From the NCBI RefSeq assembly GCF_000719865.1, contig NZ_JOID01000015.1, forward strand, positions 248,001-312,000: a DNA stretch of 64,000 nt, written 5' to 3'. The notes under the pieces are model-generated. The model did no database searches. It saw only the letters and a program-made list of their open reading frames with translations, and was not told the DNA's origin. This document shows, one piece after another, positions 18,930 to 26,771 of the stretch (positions are counted from its first letter, which is position 1; each line of letters begins with the position of its first letter). Both the position numbers and the translations under genes were made by a program. The DNA comes from Streptomyces albus subsp. albus (GTDB lineage Bacteria; Actinomycetota; Actinomycetes; Streptomycetales; Streptomycetaceae).

Positions 18930-19045
18930 GCGGCCGACGGCAGGCGCTCGGACTCGAAGGCAGGCGAAAGCCGCCCTCACACCGTTGCGGGACAGTTCAG
19001 GATTCGCACCGGATTCCCCTGGCGCGTCAGCGAGCATGAGCATAC
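18930..19045 (-). promoter_or_regulatory. Cobalamin (B12) riboswitch of nrdAB
   Basis: Read on the minus strand, the leader contains the core signatures of the cobalamin riboswitch in order. GGGAATCCGGTGCGAATCC (about 19018 to 19000) is followed by CTGTCCCGCAACGGTG and, after a variable stem, the B12 box GAGTCCGAGCGCCTGCCG (18955-18938). It lies between the NrdR boxes and the nrdA start. In S. coelicolor the same arrangement lets adenosylcobalamin shut off the class Ia enzyme when the B12-dependent class II enzyme NrdJ can work. The outer limits given here are approximate. Confidence 0.9.
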
Positions 19046-19055
19046 ATCTTGTGCC
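19040..19055 (-). promoter_or_regulatory. NrdR box 2 upstream of nrdA
   Basis: On the minus strand the 16-mer GGCACAAGATGTATGC resembles the NrdR-box consensus (acaCwAtATnTwGtgt). It lies about 30 bp, three helical turns, from box 1, as is usual for paired NrdR boxes. Confidence 0.7.
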
Positions 19056-19069
19056 GCATTCCGCGAGCG

Positions 19070-19085
19070 CCACTAGATGTTGTGT
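19070..19085 (-). promoter_or_regulatory. NrdR box 1 upstream of nrdA
   Basis: On the minus strand the 16-mer ACACAACATCTAGTGG is a good match to the NrdR consensus. NrdR, a zinc-ribbon/ATP-cone repressor encoded elsewhere, shuts RNR genes off when dATP is high. The promoter should overlap this box, but I cannot fix the -10 and -35 positions. Confidence 0.8.
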
Positions 19086-19250
19086 ATCCGGGGGTGCGGG
19101 GGCGCTTTGCAGGGGAACATGGCCGGAGTCGCCTCCGAGGCGTGCGGGGAGCGGGCACCGGGCCGTCGGAGCGGGTGTGCGTTCCCCTTCGTGATTCCGG
19201 AAAAGTCTCGTCCACCGGACCGGCGGCGGCCGGGTCCTCCCCGGGGACGC

Positions 19251-19281
19251 CGATGGCCCCGGCGCGGGGCCGGGGCCATCG
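19251..19281 (-). terminator. Terminator of the cstA-DUF466 operon
   Basis: A perfect 12-bp stem (CGATGGCCCCGG and complement) with a seven-base loop lies about 40 bases beyond the stop of the small DUF466 gene. The rest of the stretch 19086-19318 shows nothing else that I can support. Confidence 0.7.
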
Positions 19282-19318
19282 GGTCGTTCGGGCGGTACTG
19301 CCGGAGCGGGAGCCGGCG

Positions 19319-19525
19319 TCAGCAGCAGCGGAAGCCCTCGCGGGGGTCGGCCTCACGGCCGTCCACGCGCTGCCGCTCGAACTCGCGGCGGCTCAGCACC
19401 TCCGCCCGCGGATCGCACTTCCGTGCGTGGGCGACGTACCGGTCGTAGGTCGCCTCTCCGGTCGCCTCCCGCCAGAGGAAGCGGATCCTGGCGGCCTTCT
19501 CCTTCAGCGCGGGGCTCATGCTCAT
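19319..19525 (-). CDS. YbdD/YjiX-family (DUF466) small protein
   Basis: This 68-residue protein matches the DUF466 family: an RFLWREATGEATYDRY core, a conserved HARKCDPRAEVLSRREFERQR stretch (split here as HARKCDP and REFERQR), and a terminal Cys pair. Members nearly always follow a CstA-type transporter gene and are needed for full activity in some bacteria. The ATG overlaps the cstA stop (ATGA), giving tight translational coupling. Confidence 0.88.
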   Translation of the reverse strand: MSMSPALKEKAARIRFLWREATGEATYDRYVAHARKCDPRAEVLSRREFERQRVDGREADPREGFRCC

Positions 19526-21729
19526 GAGGAACTCCCCGTGCCGGTGCTCTCCTTACCGTCCGCGCCGGCTCCGGCCGTGACGAGCTCGGCCTTCTCCTCC
19601 TTGGTGGGCCACAGGCCGGCCGGAGCGACGAGCTTCGACTCCACGTGGGGGACCTCCTCCAGCTTGGTCGCCGCGGGGTTGCGGATCGCCTTGACGCATA
19701 CCCGCCCCGCGTCGATGAGCACCACGATGACCAGGACGAGGAAGAGGATGGAGAGGACGCCGTCCACCGTCGCGTTGGTGACGACGGTGTGCATGTCGCC
19801 CATGTCCTTCGCGGGCGGCAGCACCTTGCCGTCCTCGATGGCGGCCTGGTAGACGGAGCGCTGCTCGAAGAAGCCGATCTTCGGGTCGTCCGAGAAGATC
19901 TTCTGGTAGCTGGCGGTGAAGGTGACCGCGACGTCCCAGGCCAGCGGGACGGCCGTGACCCAGGCCCACTTGAGCCGCCCGGACTTGATGAGCAGCGTGG
20001 TGGCGACGGTCAGCGCGACGGCCGCCAGCAGCTGGTTGGCGATACCGAACAGCGGGAAGAGCTGGTAGATGCCGCCCAGCGGGTCGTGGACGCCGACCCA
20101 GAGGAAGTAGCCCCAGGCGCCGACGACGACCGCGCTCGCGATCCACGCGCCCGGCTTCCAGCTGACGTCCCGGAAGGGCTTGTAGACGTTGCCCAGCATG
20201 TCCTGGAGCATGAACCGGCCGACGCGGGTACCGGCGTCCACCGTGGTGAGGATGAAGAGCGCCTCGAACATGATGGCGAAGTGGTACCAGAAGGCCTTCA
20301 TCCCGGCCCCGCCGAAGACCGCGGAGAAGATCTCCGCCATGCCGACGGCCAGCGTCGGGGCGCCGCCGGTCCGCGACAGCAGGGACTCCTCCTCGACCGC
20401 CGCGGCGGCCGCGGTCAGATCGCTGGGGGAGATGGTGTAGCCGAGGTTCGCGACCGCCTCGGAGGCGGACTGCACCGAGTCGCCGAGCAGGCCCGCCGGC
20501 GAGTTCATCGCGAAGTACAGACCGGGGTCGATGATGGAGGCGGCCACCAGCGCCATGATCGCCACGAAGGACTCCATCAGCATGGAGCCGTAGCCGATCA
20601 TGCGGACCTGGGTCTCCTTCTGGATCATCTTCGGGGTGGTGCCCGAGGAGACCAGGGCGTGGAAGCCGGAGAGCGCGCCGCAGGCGATGGTGATGAAGAC
20701 GAACGGGAAGAGCGAGCCGGCGAAGACCGGCCCGGCGCCCGAGCTCGCGAACTCCGTGACCGCGTCCATCTTCATGTTCGGCAGGGCGAACGCGACGCCC
20801 AGGGCCAGCAGGACGATCGTGCCGATCTTCATGAAGGTCGACAGGTAGTCACGCGGGGCCAGCAGCATCCACACCGGCAGGACCGAGGCGAAGAAGCCGT
20901 AGACCACGAGCCAGATCACCAGGGTGCCGGGCTGCAGGGTGAAGGTCTCCGCCCAGGAGGAGTCGGCGACCCAGCTGCCGGAGACGATCGCGAGCAGCAG
21001 CAGCGCCACACCGATGAGCGACACCTCGGTCACCCGGCCCGGGCGCAGCACCCGCAGGTAGAAGCCCATGAAGAAAGCGATCGGGATCGTCATCGCGATG
21101 GAGAAGGTGCCCCACGGCGAGTGCGCCAGGGCGTTGACGACGACGAGCGCCAGCACCGCCAGCAGAATGATCATGATGGCGAAGATGGCGATGAGAGCCG
21201 CGGCGCCGCCGAACGGGCCGATCTCCTCACGGGCCATCTGCCCCAGCGATTTGCCGTCCCGGCGCATGGAGAAGAAGAGCGTCACCATGTCCTGGACCGC
21301 GCCGGCGAAGATCACGCCGACGATGATCCAGATGGTGCCGGGGAGGTAGCCCATCTGCGCGGCCAGCACGGGGCCGACCAGCGGGCCGGCGCCGGCGATG
21401 GCGGCGAAGTGGTGACCGAGCAGCACGCGCCGGTCGGTGGGGTGGAAGTCAACACCGTTGTCGAGCCGCTCCGCCGGGGTGGCCCGGGTCTTGTCGGCCT
21501 TCAGCACGCGGTTGGCGATGAACCGGGAGTAGAAGCGGTAGGCGATGGCGTAGGAACCGAGAGCGGCGGCGACCATCCAGGCGGCCGACACCTCCTCGCC
21601 GCGCGAGAGGGCGAGTACGGCCCAGCCTGCCGCGCCGACGAGGGCCACGGCAGCCCAGATCGCGATCGATTTGGGGGGCATCCCGCGCTTCGCGGTGGTG
21701 GGTGGGGCTGCCGATTCTGACTCGGGCAT
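19522..21729 (-). CDS. cstA: CstA-type pyruvate/peptide transporter
   Basis: The 735-residue membrane protein has roughly 16-18 hydrophobic segments. It begins with a helix near residue 24 and has the family hallmark LLGHHFAAIAGAGPLVGPV near residues 104-122. CstA proteins were named for carbon starvation; characterised members import pyruvate or peptides. GGAGACGCTCCC before the ATG at 21729 acts as ribosome-binding site. An inverted repeat in the leader (21762-21778) may regulate it. It forms an operon with the DUF466 gene and lies next to dasR, which suggests nutrient control. Confidence 0.92.
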   Translation of the reverse strand: MPESESAAPPTTAKRGMPPKSIAIWAAVALVGAAGWAVLALSRGEEVSAAWMVAAALGSYAIAYRFYSRFIANRVLKADKTRATPAERLDNGVDFHPTDRRVLLGHHFAAIAGAGPLVGPVLAAQMGYLPGTIWIIVGVIFAGAVQDMVTLFFSMRRDGKSLGQMAREEIGPFGGAAALIAIFAIMIILLAVLALVVVNALAHSPWGTFSIAMTIPIAFFMGFYLRVLRPGRVTEVSLIGVALLLLAIVSGSWVADSSWAETFTLQPGTLVIWLVVYGFFASVLPVWMLLAPRDYLSTFMKIGTIVLLALGVAFALPNMKMDAVTEFASSGAGPVFAGSLFPFVFITIACGALSGFHALVSSGTTPKMIQKETQVRMIGYGSMLMESFVAIMALVAASIIDPGLYFAMNSPAGLLGDSVQSASEAVANLGYTISPSDLTAAAAAVEEESLLSRTGGAPTLAVGMAEIFSAVFGGAGMKAFWYHFAIMFEALFILTTVDAGTRVGRFMLQDMLGNVYKPFRDVSWKPGAWIASAVVVGAWGYFLWVGVHDPLGGIYQLFPLFGIANQLLAAVALTVATTLLIKSGRLKWAWVTAVPLAWDVAVTFTASYQKIFSDDPKIGFFEQRSVYQAAIEDGKVLPPAKDMGDMHTVVTNATVDGVLSILFLVLVIVVLIDAGRVCVKAIRNPAATKLEEVPHVESKLVAPAGLWPTKEEKAELVTAGAGADGKESTGTGSSS

Positions 21730-21761
21730 GGGAGCGTCTCCGTTTTTTCCGGGAAGGATCT

Positions 21762-21778
21762 CCTGCGTAACGCGCAGG
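21762..21778 (-). promoter_or_regulatory. Inverted repeat in the cstA leader
   Basis: CCTGCG, five bases and CGCAGG form a perfect dyad 33-49 bases upstream of the cstA ATG. It could be an operator or a small leader hairpin. Confidence 0.4.
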
Positions 21779-21950
21779 GAAATCTAGGGCAGCGCGCGGC
21801 CAATGTTCACTACGCCTGCATACCGGTACGGACACGTTGTGGAAACCAGAGTCCGGTAGGTGGAATGGACCATTACCCTCCGCCCCACCCCGCGGACCCG
21901 CGAAAAGCCCGTGAAACCGGGGCTCGCGGTAGGCGCGGACCTCGGCCGTC

Positions 21951-22712
21951 TCAGATCTTGGGACGCTGGAGGCGGGCGACGAACTTGTAACGGTCCCCCC
22001 GGTAGACCGAGCGCACCCACTCCACCGGAGCGCCCTTCGCGTCGAAGGAGTGCCGGGAGAGCATCAGCATGGGCAGCCCGACGTCCGTCCCCAGCAGCCC
22101 CGCCTCCCGGGGGCTGGCGAGCGAGGTCTCGATCGTCTCCTCGGCCTCGGCCGGGCGCACTCCGTAGACCTCGGCCAGCGCGGTGTACAGGGAGGTGTAC
22201 TTCACCAGGCTGCGGCGCAGCGCCGGGAAGCGCTTGGCCGACAGATGCGTGGTCTCGATGGCCATCGGCTCGCCGCTGGCCAGCCGGAGCCGTTCGATCC
22301 GCAGCACCCGGTCCCCGGTGACGATGTCGAGCAGCCCGGCGAGCCGGTCGTCGGCGGTCACGTAGCCGATGTCGAGGAGTTGCGAGGCCGGCTCCAGGCC
22401 CTGGGCCCGCATGTCCTCGGTGTACGAGGTGAGCTGCAGGGCCTGCGAGACCTTGGGCTTGGCGACGAAGGTGCCCTTGCCCTGGATGCGCTCCAGCCGG
22501 CCCTCGACGACGAGCTCCTGGAGGGCCTGGCGCACGGTGGTGCGCGAGGTGTCGAACTCGGTGGCGAGCGTGCGCTCCGGGGGGACCGGGCTGCCCGGGG
22601 GGAGGGTCTCGGTCATCTCCAGCAAGTGGCGCTTGAGCCGGTAGTACTTCGGCACCCGGGCGGGGCGCCCGGCGCCCGGCGTGCCGTTCCCGGCGCCCCC
22701 GTCGGTCTCCAT
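21951..22712 (-). CDS. dasR: GntR/HutC-family regulator DasR
   Basis: The 253-residue protein matches my memory of S. coelicolor DasR almost throughout. It has a GntR winged helix (about residues 18-85, [19 protein letters not shown] in the recognition region) and a UTRA effector domain (about 95-245) ending [14 protein letters not shown]. DasR represses chitin/GlcNAc uptake and use genes and many antibiotic clusters; glucosamine-6-phosphate releases it. I chose the ATG at 22712, with GGGAAGG before it, over an ATG twelve codons upstream. The divergent gene is a SIS-domain isomerase with a dre site rather than the expected dasABC transporter. Confidence 0.94.
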   Translation of the reverse strand: METDGGAGNGTPGAGRPARVPKYYRLKRHLLEMTETLPPGSPVPPERTLATEFDTSRTTVRQALQELVVEGRLERIQGKGTFVAKPKVSQALQLTSYTEDMRAQGLEPASQLLDIGYVTADDRLAGLLDIVTGDRVLRIERLRLASGEPMAIETTHLSAKRFPALRRSLVKYTSLYTALAEVYGVRPAEAEETIETSLASPREAGLLGTDVGLPMLMLSRHSFDAKGAPVEWVRSVYRGDRYKFVARLQRPKI

Positions 22713-23034
22713 CGTCAGCCTTCCCGACTCCTGGCCTGCTGCCGTCACCGGCTCCTCCGTACGTAGGGCTCACATCGTGGCACGGTCCGGCGTGCATGGT
22801 GCGCTGCCCCTGTGCGGCCGGAAGACGCCGGGCCCGGGTTCTCCGGGAGCCGACAGCCCTCCTTATACACCCTGGGATCTCCACGGGCGTCCGGACCGGC
22901 GGCGGAGCCGGGAGTATTGGTCTAAACCAAACGAGGGTACCCTGATCGCGTCCGGCCCCGTGCCGGAGCGGCCGTTCGCGGAGCACCGCGGCCGGTATCC
23001 CCGAAAGGCCCCAGAGCTACGGGAGGCACCCCGC
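22713..23034. other. Divergent regulatory region between dasR and the SIS-domain gene
   Basis: This 322-base stretch has no gene. It contains the DasR operator at 22916-22931 and the ribosome-binding site GGGAGG (before 23035) of the SIS gene. Otherwise I see no clear promoter boxes. Confidence 0.6.
22916..22931 (+). promoter_or_regulatory. DasR-responsive element (dre)
   Basis: ATTGGTCTAAACCAAA contains the 14-base core TTGGTCTAAACCAA. Compared with the dre consensus A(C/G)TGGTCTAGACCA(C/G)T, the TGGTCTARACCA centre is kept with one change. It lies about 105 bases before the SIS-domain start and about 205 bases from the dasR start, so it most likely controls the isomerase gene. Confidence 0.85.
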
Positions 23035-24105
23035 ATGTCCGCCACGCAGCCGCTCCGGTACGGCGAACAGCCGGGCCGTGTCATGGCCGGCGAGATCGCC
23101 GAACAGCCCGCCGTCCTGGCCCGGATCCTCGACGAGGGCGCGGCCGCGATCCGCGAGACGGCCCGCCGGGTCGCCGCACGCGGGCCGCGTTTCGCGCTCC
23201 TCACCGCCCGGGGCACCTCCGACAACGCCGCCCTCTACGCCAAGTACCTGCTGGAGATCCGCCGGGGCATGCCCTGCGGGCTCACCTCGATGTCCACGAC
23301 CACGGCCTACGGAGCCCGGCCCGATCTCCGGGACGTCCTGGTGATCGCCGTCAGCCAGTCGGGCGGCTCACCCGATCTGGTGGCGTCCACGGAGGCCGCT
23401 CGTGCGGGTGGCGCGGTCACCGTGGCGGTGACCAACAACCCCGGCTCCCCCCTCGCCGCGGTGGCGGAGTTCCACATCGACATCCTCGCGGGGGCGGAGA
23501 AGGCCCTCCCGGCGACGAAGACCTACACCGCCGAACTGCTGGCCCTCTACCTCTTCACCGAGGGCCTGGCCGGCGCGGACGGCGCGGCGGCCGGGGTGCT
23601 GCCGGGGCTGGCCCGGCAGATCCTGGACCGTGCCCCGGAGGTCCGGACGCTGGCCGGCCGGTACCGCTTCGCGGAGCGCATGGTGCTCACCTCCCGCGGC
23701 TACGGCTATCCGACCGCCAAGGAGGCCGCCCTCAAGCTCATGGAGACCAGCTACATCCCCGCGCTCTCCTACTCCGGCGCCGATCTGCTGCACGGGCCGC
23801 TGGCCATGGTCGACAACGTCTCGCCGGTGATCGCGATCGTGCCGGAGGGCCGGGGCGGCGAGGCGCTGCGGCCGGTGCTGGACCGGCTCCGGGACCGGGG
23901 CGCCGATCTCGTCGTCATCGGCAGCCGGGAGCAGGTGGAGTCCGCGTCCGCGGGCTTCGCCCTGCCGACCGCGGGCGTCGCCGAGGAGGTGCAGCCGGTG
24001 CTGGAGATCCTGCCGCTGCAGATGCTCGCCCGCGAGGTGACGATCGCCCGCGGCCAGGACCCGGACGCGCCGCGCGCGCTGGCGAAGGTCACCGAGACCC
24101 GCTGA
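23035..24105 (+). CDS. Tandem-SIS-domain phosphosugar isomerase/deaminase (GlmS-like, no glutaminase domain)
   Basis: The 356-residue protein has two SIS domains (about residues 45-175 and 210-345), each shaped like the isomerase half of GlmS. Visible motifs are TARGTSDNAALYAKY, VSQSGGSPD and GYPTAKEAALKLMETSYIPA. There is no N-terminal Cys glutaminase domain, so it should act as a glucosamine-6-phosphate deaminase of NagB-II type or as a related amino-sugar isomerase. The upstream dre site and divergent dasR place it in GlcNAc metabolism; its substrate may be the DasR effector. The ATG at 23035 follows GGGAGGCACC. Confidence 0.85.
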   Translation: MSATQPLRYGEQPGRVMAGEIAEQPAVLARILDEGAAAIRETARRVAARGPRFALLTARGTSDNAALYAKYLLEIRRGMPCGLTSMSTTTAYGARPDLRDVLVIAVSQSGGSPDLVASTEAARAGGAVTVAVTNNPGSPLAAVAEFHIDILAGAEKALPATKTYTAELLALYLFTEGLAGADGAAAGVLPGLARQILDRAPEVRTLAGRYRFAERMVLTSRGYGYPTAKEAALKLMETSYIPALSYSGADLLHGPLAMVDNVSPVIAIVPEGRGGEALRPVLDRLRDRGADLVVIGSREQVESASAGFALPTAGVAEEVQPVLEILPLQMLAREVTIARGQDPDAPRALAKVTETR

Positions 24106-24448
24106 GGAGGCCGGGGACCGGGTGGGGCGGCGGACCGGTCCCGGAAAGACCCGCGGGCCGCGGCGCCGGGACAGGACCCTCAACCTGTCCGGCACCGCAG
24201 CCCGGAGCTGTACCGGCCGGTGGTTCCACGGGGTGTGCGGTCCCCCGCGGCCGTTTCCGGCCGACCGGAGACCCGGACGCGGTCAGGGCAGTGAGCGCCC
24301 CGGGTCTCGTATCCACCCTCCCCGTGCGGGAGGGCGGAGGCTGTGTTCGATCATCGTTCGACTGTCCGCGCCGGTCCCATTGTGGACCGGACCTCCGGCG
24401 GCTGTCCAAGCCCGCAGGTCCGGAAGCCCTCCGGGTAGGCTCGCGCGT
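24106..24448. other. 343-base gap with a putative leaderless promoter at its end
   Basis: No gene is supported. TAGGCT at 24436-24441, a good Streptomyces -10 (TAGnnT), lies seven bases before the GTG start of the sensor kinase, which has no ribosome-binding site; its mRNA may be leaderless. A 7-bp inverted repeat (CCCTCCC/GGGAGGG, 24316-24334) is also present. Confidence 0.45.
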
Positions 24449-25981
24449 GTGCCGTCCATGAACGACCTCGTACGCCAGCACACCGCACTCGGTGACTCCG
24501 ACCTGGAGTGGCTCCACCTCCTGGTGTCGGAGTGGCAGCTGCTCTCCGACCTCTCCTTCGCCGACCTGGTGCTGTGGGTGCCCACCCGGGACGGGACCCG
24601 CTATGTGTCCGTCGCCCAGATGAGGCCCAACACCGGGCCCACGTCCTACCAGAACGACATGGTCGGCCATCTGGTTCCCCGCGGCCGCCGCCCGATGCTG
24701 GACGCCGCCCTGGACGAGGGCCGCATCGTGCGGGAGGGCGACCCGGAGTGGCGCGAGGAGGTCCCCGTCCGGGTCGAGTCCATCCCCGTGCGCCGGGAGG
24801 GCCGGGTCCTCGGGGTGATCGCGCGCAACACCAATCTGCTGACCGTGCGCACCCCCAGCCGGCTGGAGCTCACCTACCTCCAGAGCGCCTCCGACCTCGC
24901 CCAGATGATCGCTGCGGGCGCCTTCCCCTTCCAGGACCAGCAGGGCGACATGGACGTCTCACCCCGTGCGGGCGACGGACTGATTCGGCTCGACGCCGAC
25001 GGCATCGTCCAGTACGCCAGCCCCAACGCGCTCTCGGCCTACCACCGGCTGGGCCTGGCCGCCGACCTGGTCGGCCTCCATCTGGGCCGGGCCACCGCCG
25101 AACTGGCCCCCGCGCGGGGCCCGGTGGACGAGGCGGTGGCCAAGCTGGCGAGCGGCTGGGCGCCGCGCGACTTCGAGGTGGAGAGCGACCAGGGAGTCAT
25201 CCAGCTGCGTTCCATCCCGCTGAAACCCAAGGGCACCCGGATCGGTTCCCTGGTGCTGCTCCGCGACGTCACCGAACTGCGCCGCCGGGAGCGGGAGTTG
25301 CTGACCAAGGACGCGACCATCCGGGAGATCCACCACCGGGTGAAGAACAATCTGCAGACCGTGGCGGCACTGCTGCGGCTCCAGGCCCGCCGGATGGACT
25401 CCGACCAGGGCCGGGAAGCCCTCGGGGAGGCCGTCCGCCGGGTCGGCTCGATCGCCATCGTGCACGAGACCCTGTCCCAGAACCTCGACGAACGGGTCGA
25501 GTTCGACGAGATCGCCGACCGCGTGCTGGCGATGGTGGCCGAGATCTCCCCGGGCCGGGTCGTCTGCCGCCGCACCGGCCGGTTCGGGATACTCGACGCC
25601 GACGTCGCCACCCCGCTGTCGATGGTGCTGACCGAAGTGGTGCAGAACGCCCTGGAGCACGGCTTCCCCCCGGGAGCCCCGGGCGGCCGGGAGAAGCAGC
25701 AGGGCACGGTCGAGGTGTCCGCGGTGCGCGGCGGCGGCCGGGCCGATCCGCGGCTGCTGGTCACCGTCCAGGACGACGGCGCCGGCCTCCCGGCGGACTT
25801 CGATCCGCACCGCACCGGCAGTCTGGGCCTGCAGATCGTACGGACGCTGGTGGAGGGCGAGTTGGGCGGCACCTTCGATTTGCGGCCCGTGCCGGAGGGC
25901 GGCACGAGGGCCCTGCTGGACATCCCGGTACGGCCCGAGGGTGCCGAGCGGCGGAACCTGCCGCTGCCGGGACGGCTCTGA
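24449..25981 (+). CDS. Cytosolic sensor histidine kinase of the PdtaS type (HisKA_2)
   Basis: The 510-residue kinase has no membrane segment. It has a GAF-like N-terminal domain (about residues 10-160), a PAS domain (about 170-285), then HisKA_2 with the phospho-acceptor in EIHHRVKNNLQTVAAL near residue 296. An HATPase domain (N in EVVQNALEHGF; GLGLQIV-like GSLGLQIVRTLVEG) follows. It resembles mycobacterial PdtaS, whose partner PdtaR is an RNA-binding ANTAR regulator; no such gene is adjacent here. I use GTG 24449; an ATG three codons later is possible. Confidence 0.88.
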   Translation: MPSMNDLVRQHTALGDSDLEWLHLLVSEWQLLSDLSFADLVLWVPTRDGTRYVSVAQMRPNTGPTSYQNDMVGHLVPRGRRPMLDAALDEGRIVREGDPEWREEVPVRVESIPVRREGRVLGVIARNTNLLTVRTPSRLELTYLQSASDLAQMIAAGAFPFQDQQGDMDVSPRAGDGLIRLDADGIVQYASPNALSAYHRLGLAADLVGLHLGRATAELAPARGPVDEAVAKLASGWAPRDFEVESDQGVIQLRSIPLKPKGTRIGSLVLLRDVTELRRRERELLTKDATIREIHHRVKNNLQTVAALLRLQARRMDSDQGREALGEAVRRVGSIAIVHETLSQNLDERVEFDEIADRVLAMVAEISPGRVVCRRTGRFGILDADVATPLSMVLTEVVQNALEHGFPPGAPGGREKQQGTVEVSAVRGGGRADPRLLVTVQDDGAGLPADFDPHRTGSLGLQIVRTLVEGELGGTFDLRPVPEGGTRALLDIPVRPEGAERRNLPLPGRL

Positions 25982-26051
25982 GCTGCCGGGACGGCTGTGA
26001 ACGGGGCGGACCGCGCCGGGCTCCGGCTCCGCGCCGGCTCCGGACAGCACT

Positions 26052-26080
26052 GAACCCCGGCCGGGATCCGGCCGGGGTTC
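26052..26080. terminator. Bidirectional terminator between the kinase gene and wblE
   Basis: GAACCCCGGCCG and its exact complement flank a short loop in the gap between two convergent genes. A T-rich stretch (AAAGCTTTAT) follows on the plus side. Confidence 0.75.
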
Positions 26081-26193
26081 AAAGCTTTATGTGCAACGGG
26101 TACTGCGCGCTGCGACTCGGGGGGCGGGTGGTGCGTACCCGCTGGGATGACGTGGTGTCATCGGGAACACGCTCCGCCCGGGTGCAGGGGGGT

Positions 26194-26451
26194 TCAGGCG
26201 CTCGCGTTGCGCGCCCGGTTGCGAGCGGCACGGCGCTTCATTGCGCGGCGCTCGTCCTCGCTGAGGCCACCCCACACACCGGAGTCCTGGCCGGACTCCA
26301 GCGCCCACTGCAGGCACTGCTCCATGACGGGGCAGCGACGGCAGACGGCCTTGGCTTCCTCGATCTGCAGCAGCGCAGGACCGGTGTTGCCGATGGGGAA
26401 GAAGAGCTCGGGGTCTTCCTCGCGGCAAACGGCGCGGTGACGCCAGTCCAT
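26194..26451 (-). CDS. wblE: WhiB-family iron-sulfur regulator WblE
   Basis: The 85-residue protein has the four WhiB cysteines (C9, C37, C40 and C46 in the AVCRRCPVMEQC block), the turn GVWGGLSEDERR and a basic C-terminal tail. WhiB proteins carry a 4Fe-4S cluster sensitive to O2 and NO and bind DNA together with the primary sigma factor. Sequence and neighbours match WblE of S. coelicolor / WhiB1 of mycobacteria. GGAGATGG precedes the ATG at 26451. Confidence 0.93.
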   Translation of the reverse strand: MDWRHRAVCREEDPELFFPIGNTGPALLQIEEAKAVCRRCPVMEQCLQWALESGQDSGVWGGLSEDERRAMKRRAARNRARNASA

Positions 26452-26771
26452 GGCTGCTCCATCTCCTTGTGATACTTGCTGATTGCTTGTGAATGTGAAC
26501 GCTTTCACGAATCCCCCCGCGACAGAAGGGGCCGACGACCAGTTCCCTGGTGCGGTCCCAGCGGGATTGAGGAGGGGGGTTCGGGCTCTCAAGGGGGCCG
26601 TGTGCTGGGCCGTCCCGATCGCCAGGAAGAGACTCGCAAACCTGGGCTGCGGATACAACCCCTTCCGGAAAGTTTTTTTTGATTCCTTGGTGTCGCCTCG
26701 GTCACAGCCTCACTTCCAGGGGGTGGAAGATGGCCTAAACGTTCGAGTGAAAGGACTTTCTGCGGTTCCGC
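26452..26771. other. 320-base promoter region of wblE
   Basis: No gene. On the wblE-sense strand it carries a run of eight A (26676-26669), exceptional in this GC-rich DNA, about 220 bases upstream of the start. A long leader is likely. I could not fix promoter boxes. Confidence 0.5.

Noticed and set aside
21727..21750. Short GGAG/CTCC hairpin followed by six T on the plus strand near the cstA start
   Set aside because: The stem has only four base pairs and no plus-strand gene precedes it; on the coding strand it is simply the cstA ribosome-binding region.
26669..26676. Run of eight T on the plus strand upstream of wblE as a terminator
   Set aside because: No stable stem lies immediately before it and no plus-strand gene ends nearby; it is better read as an A-rich part of the wblE promoter region.
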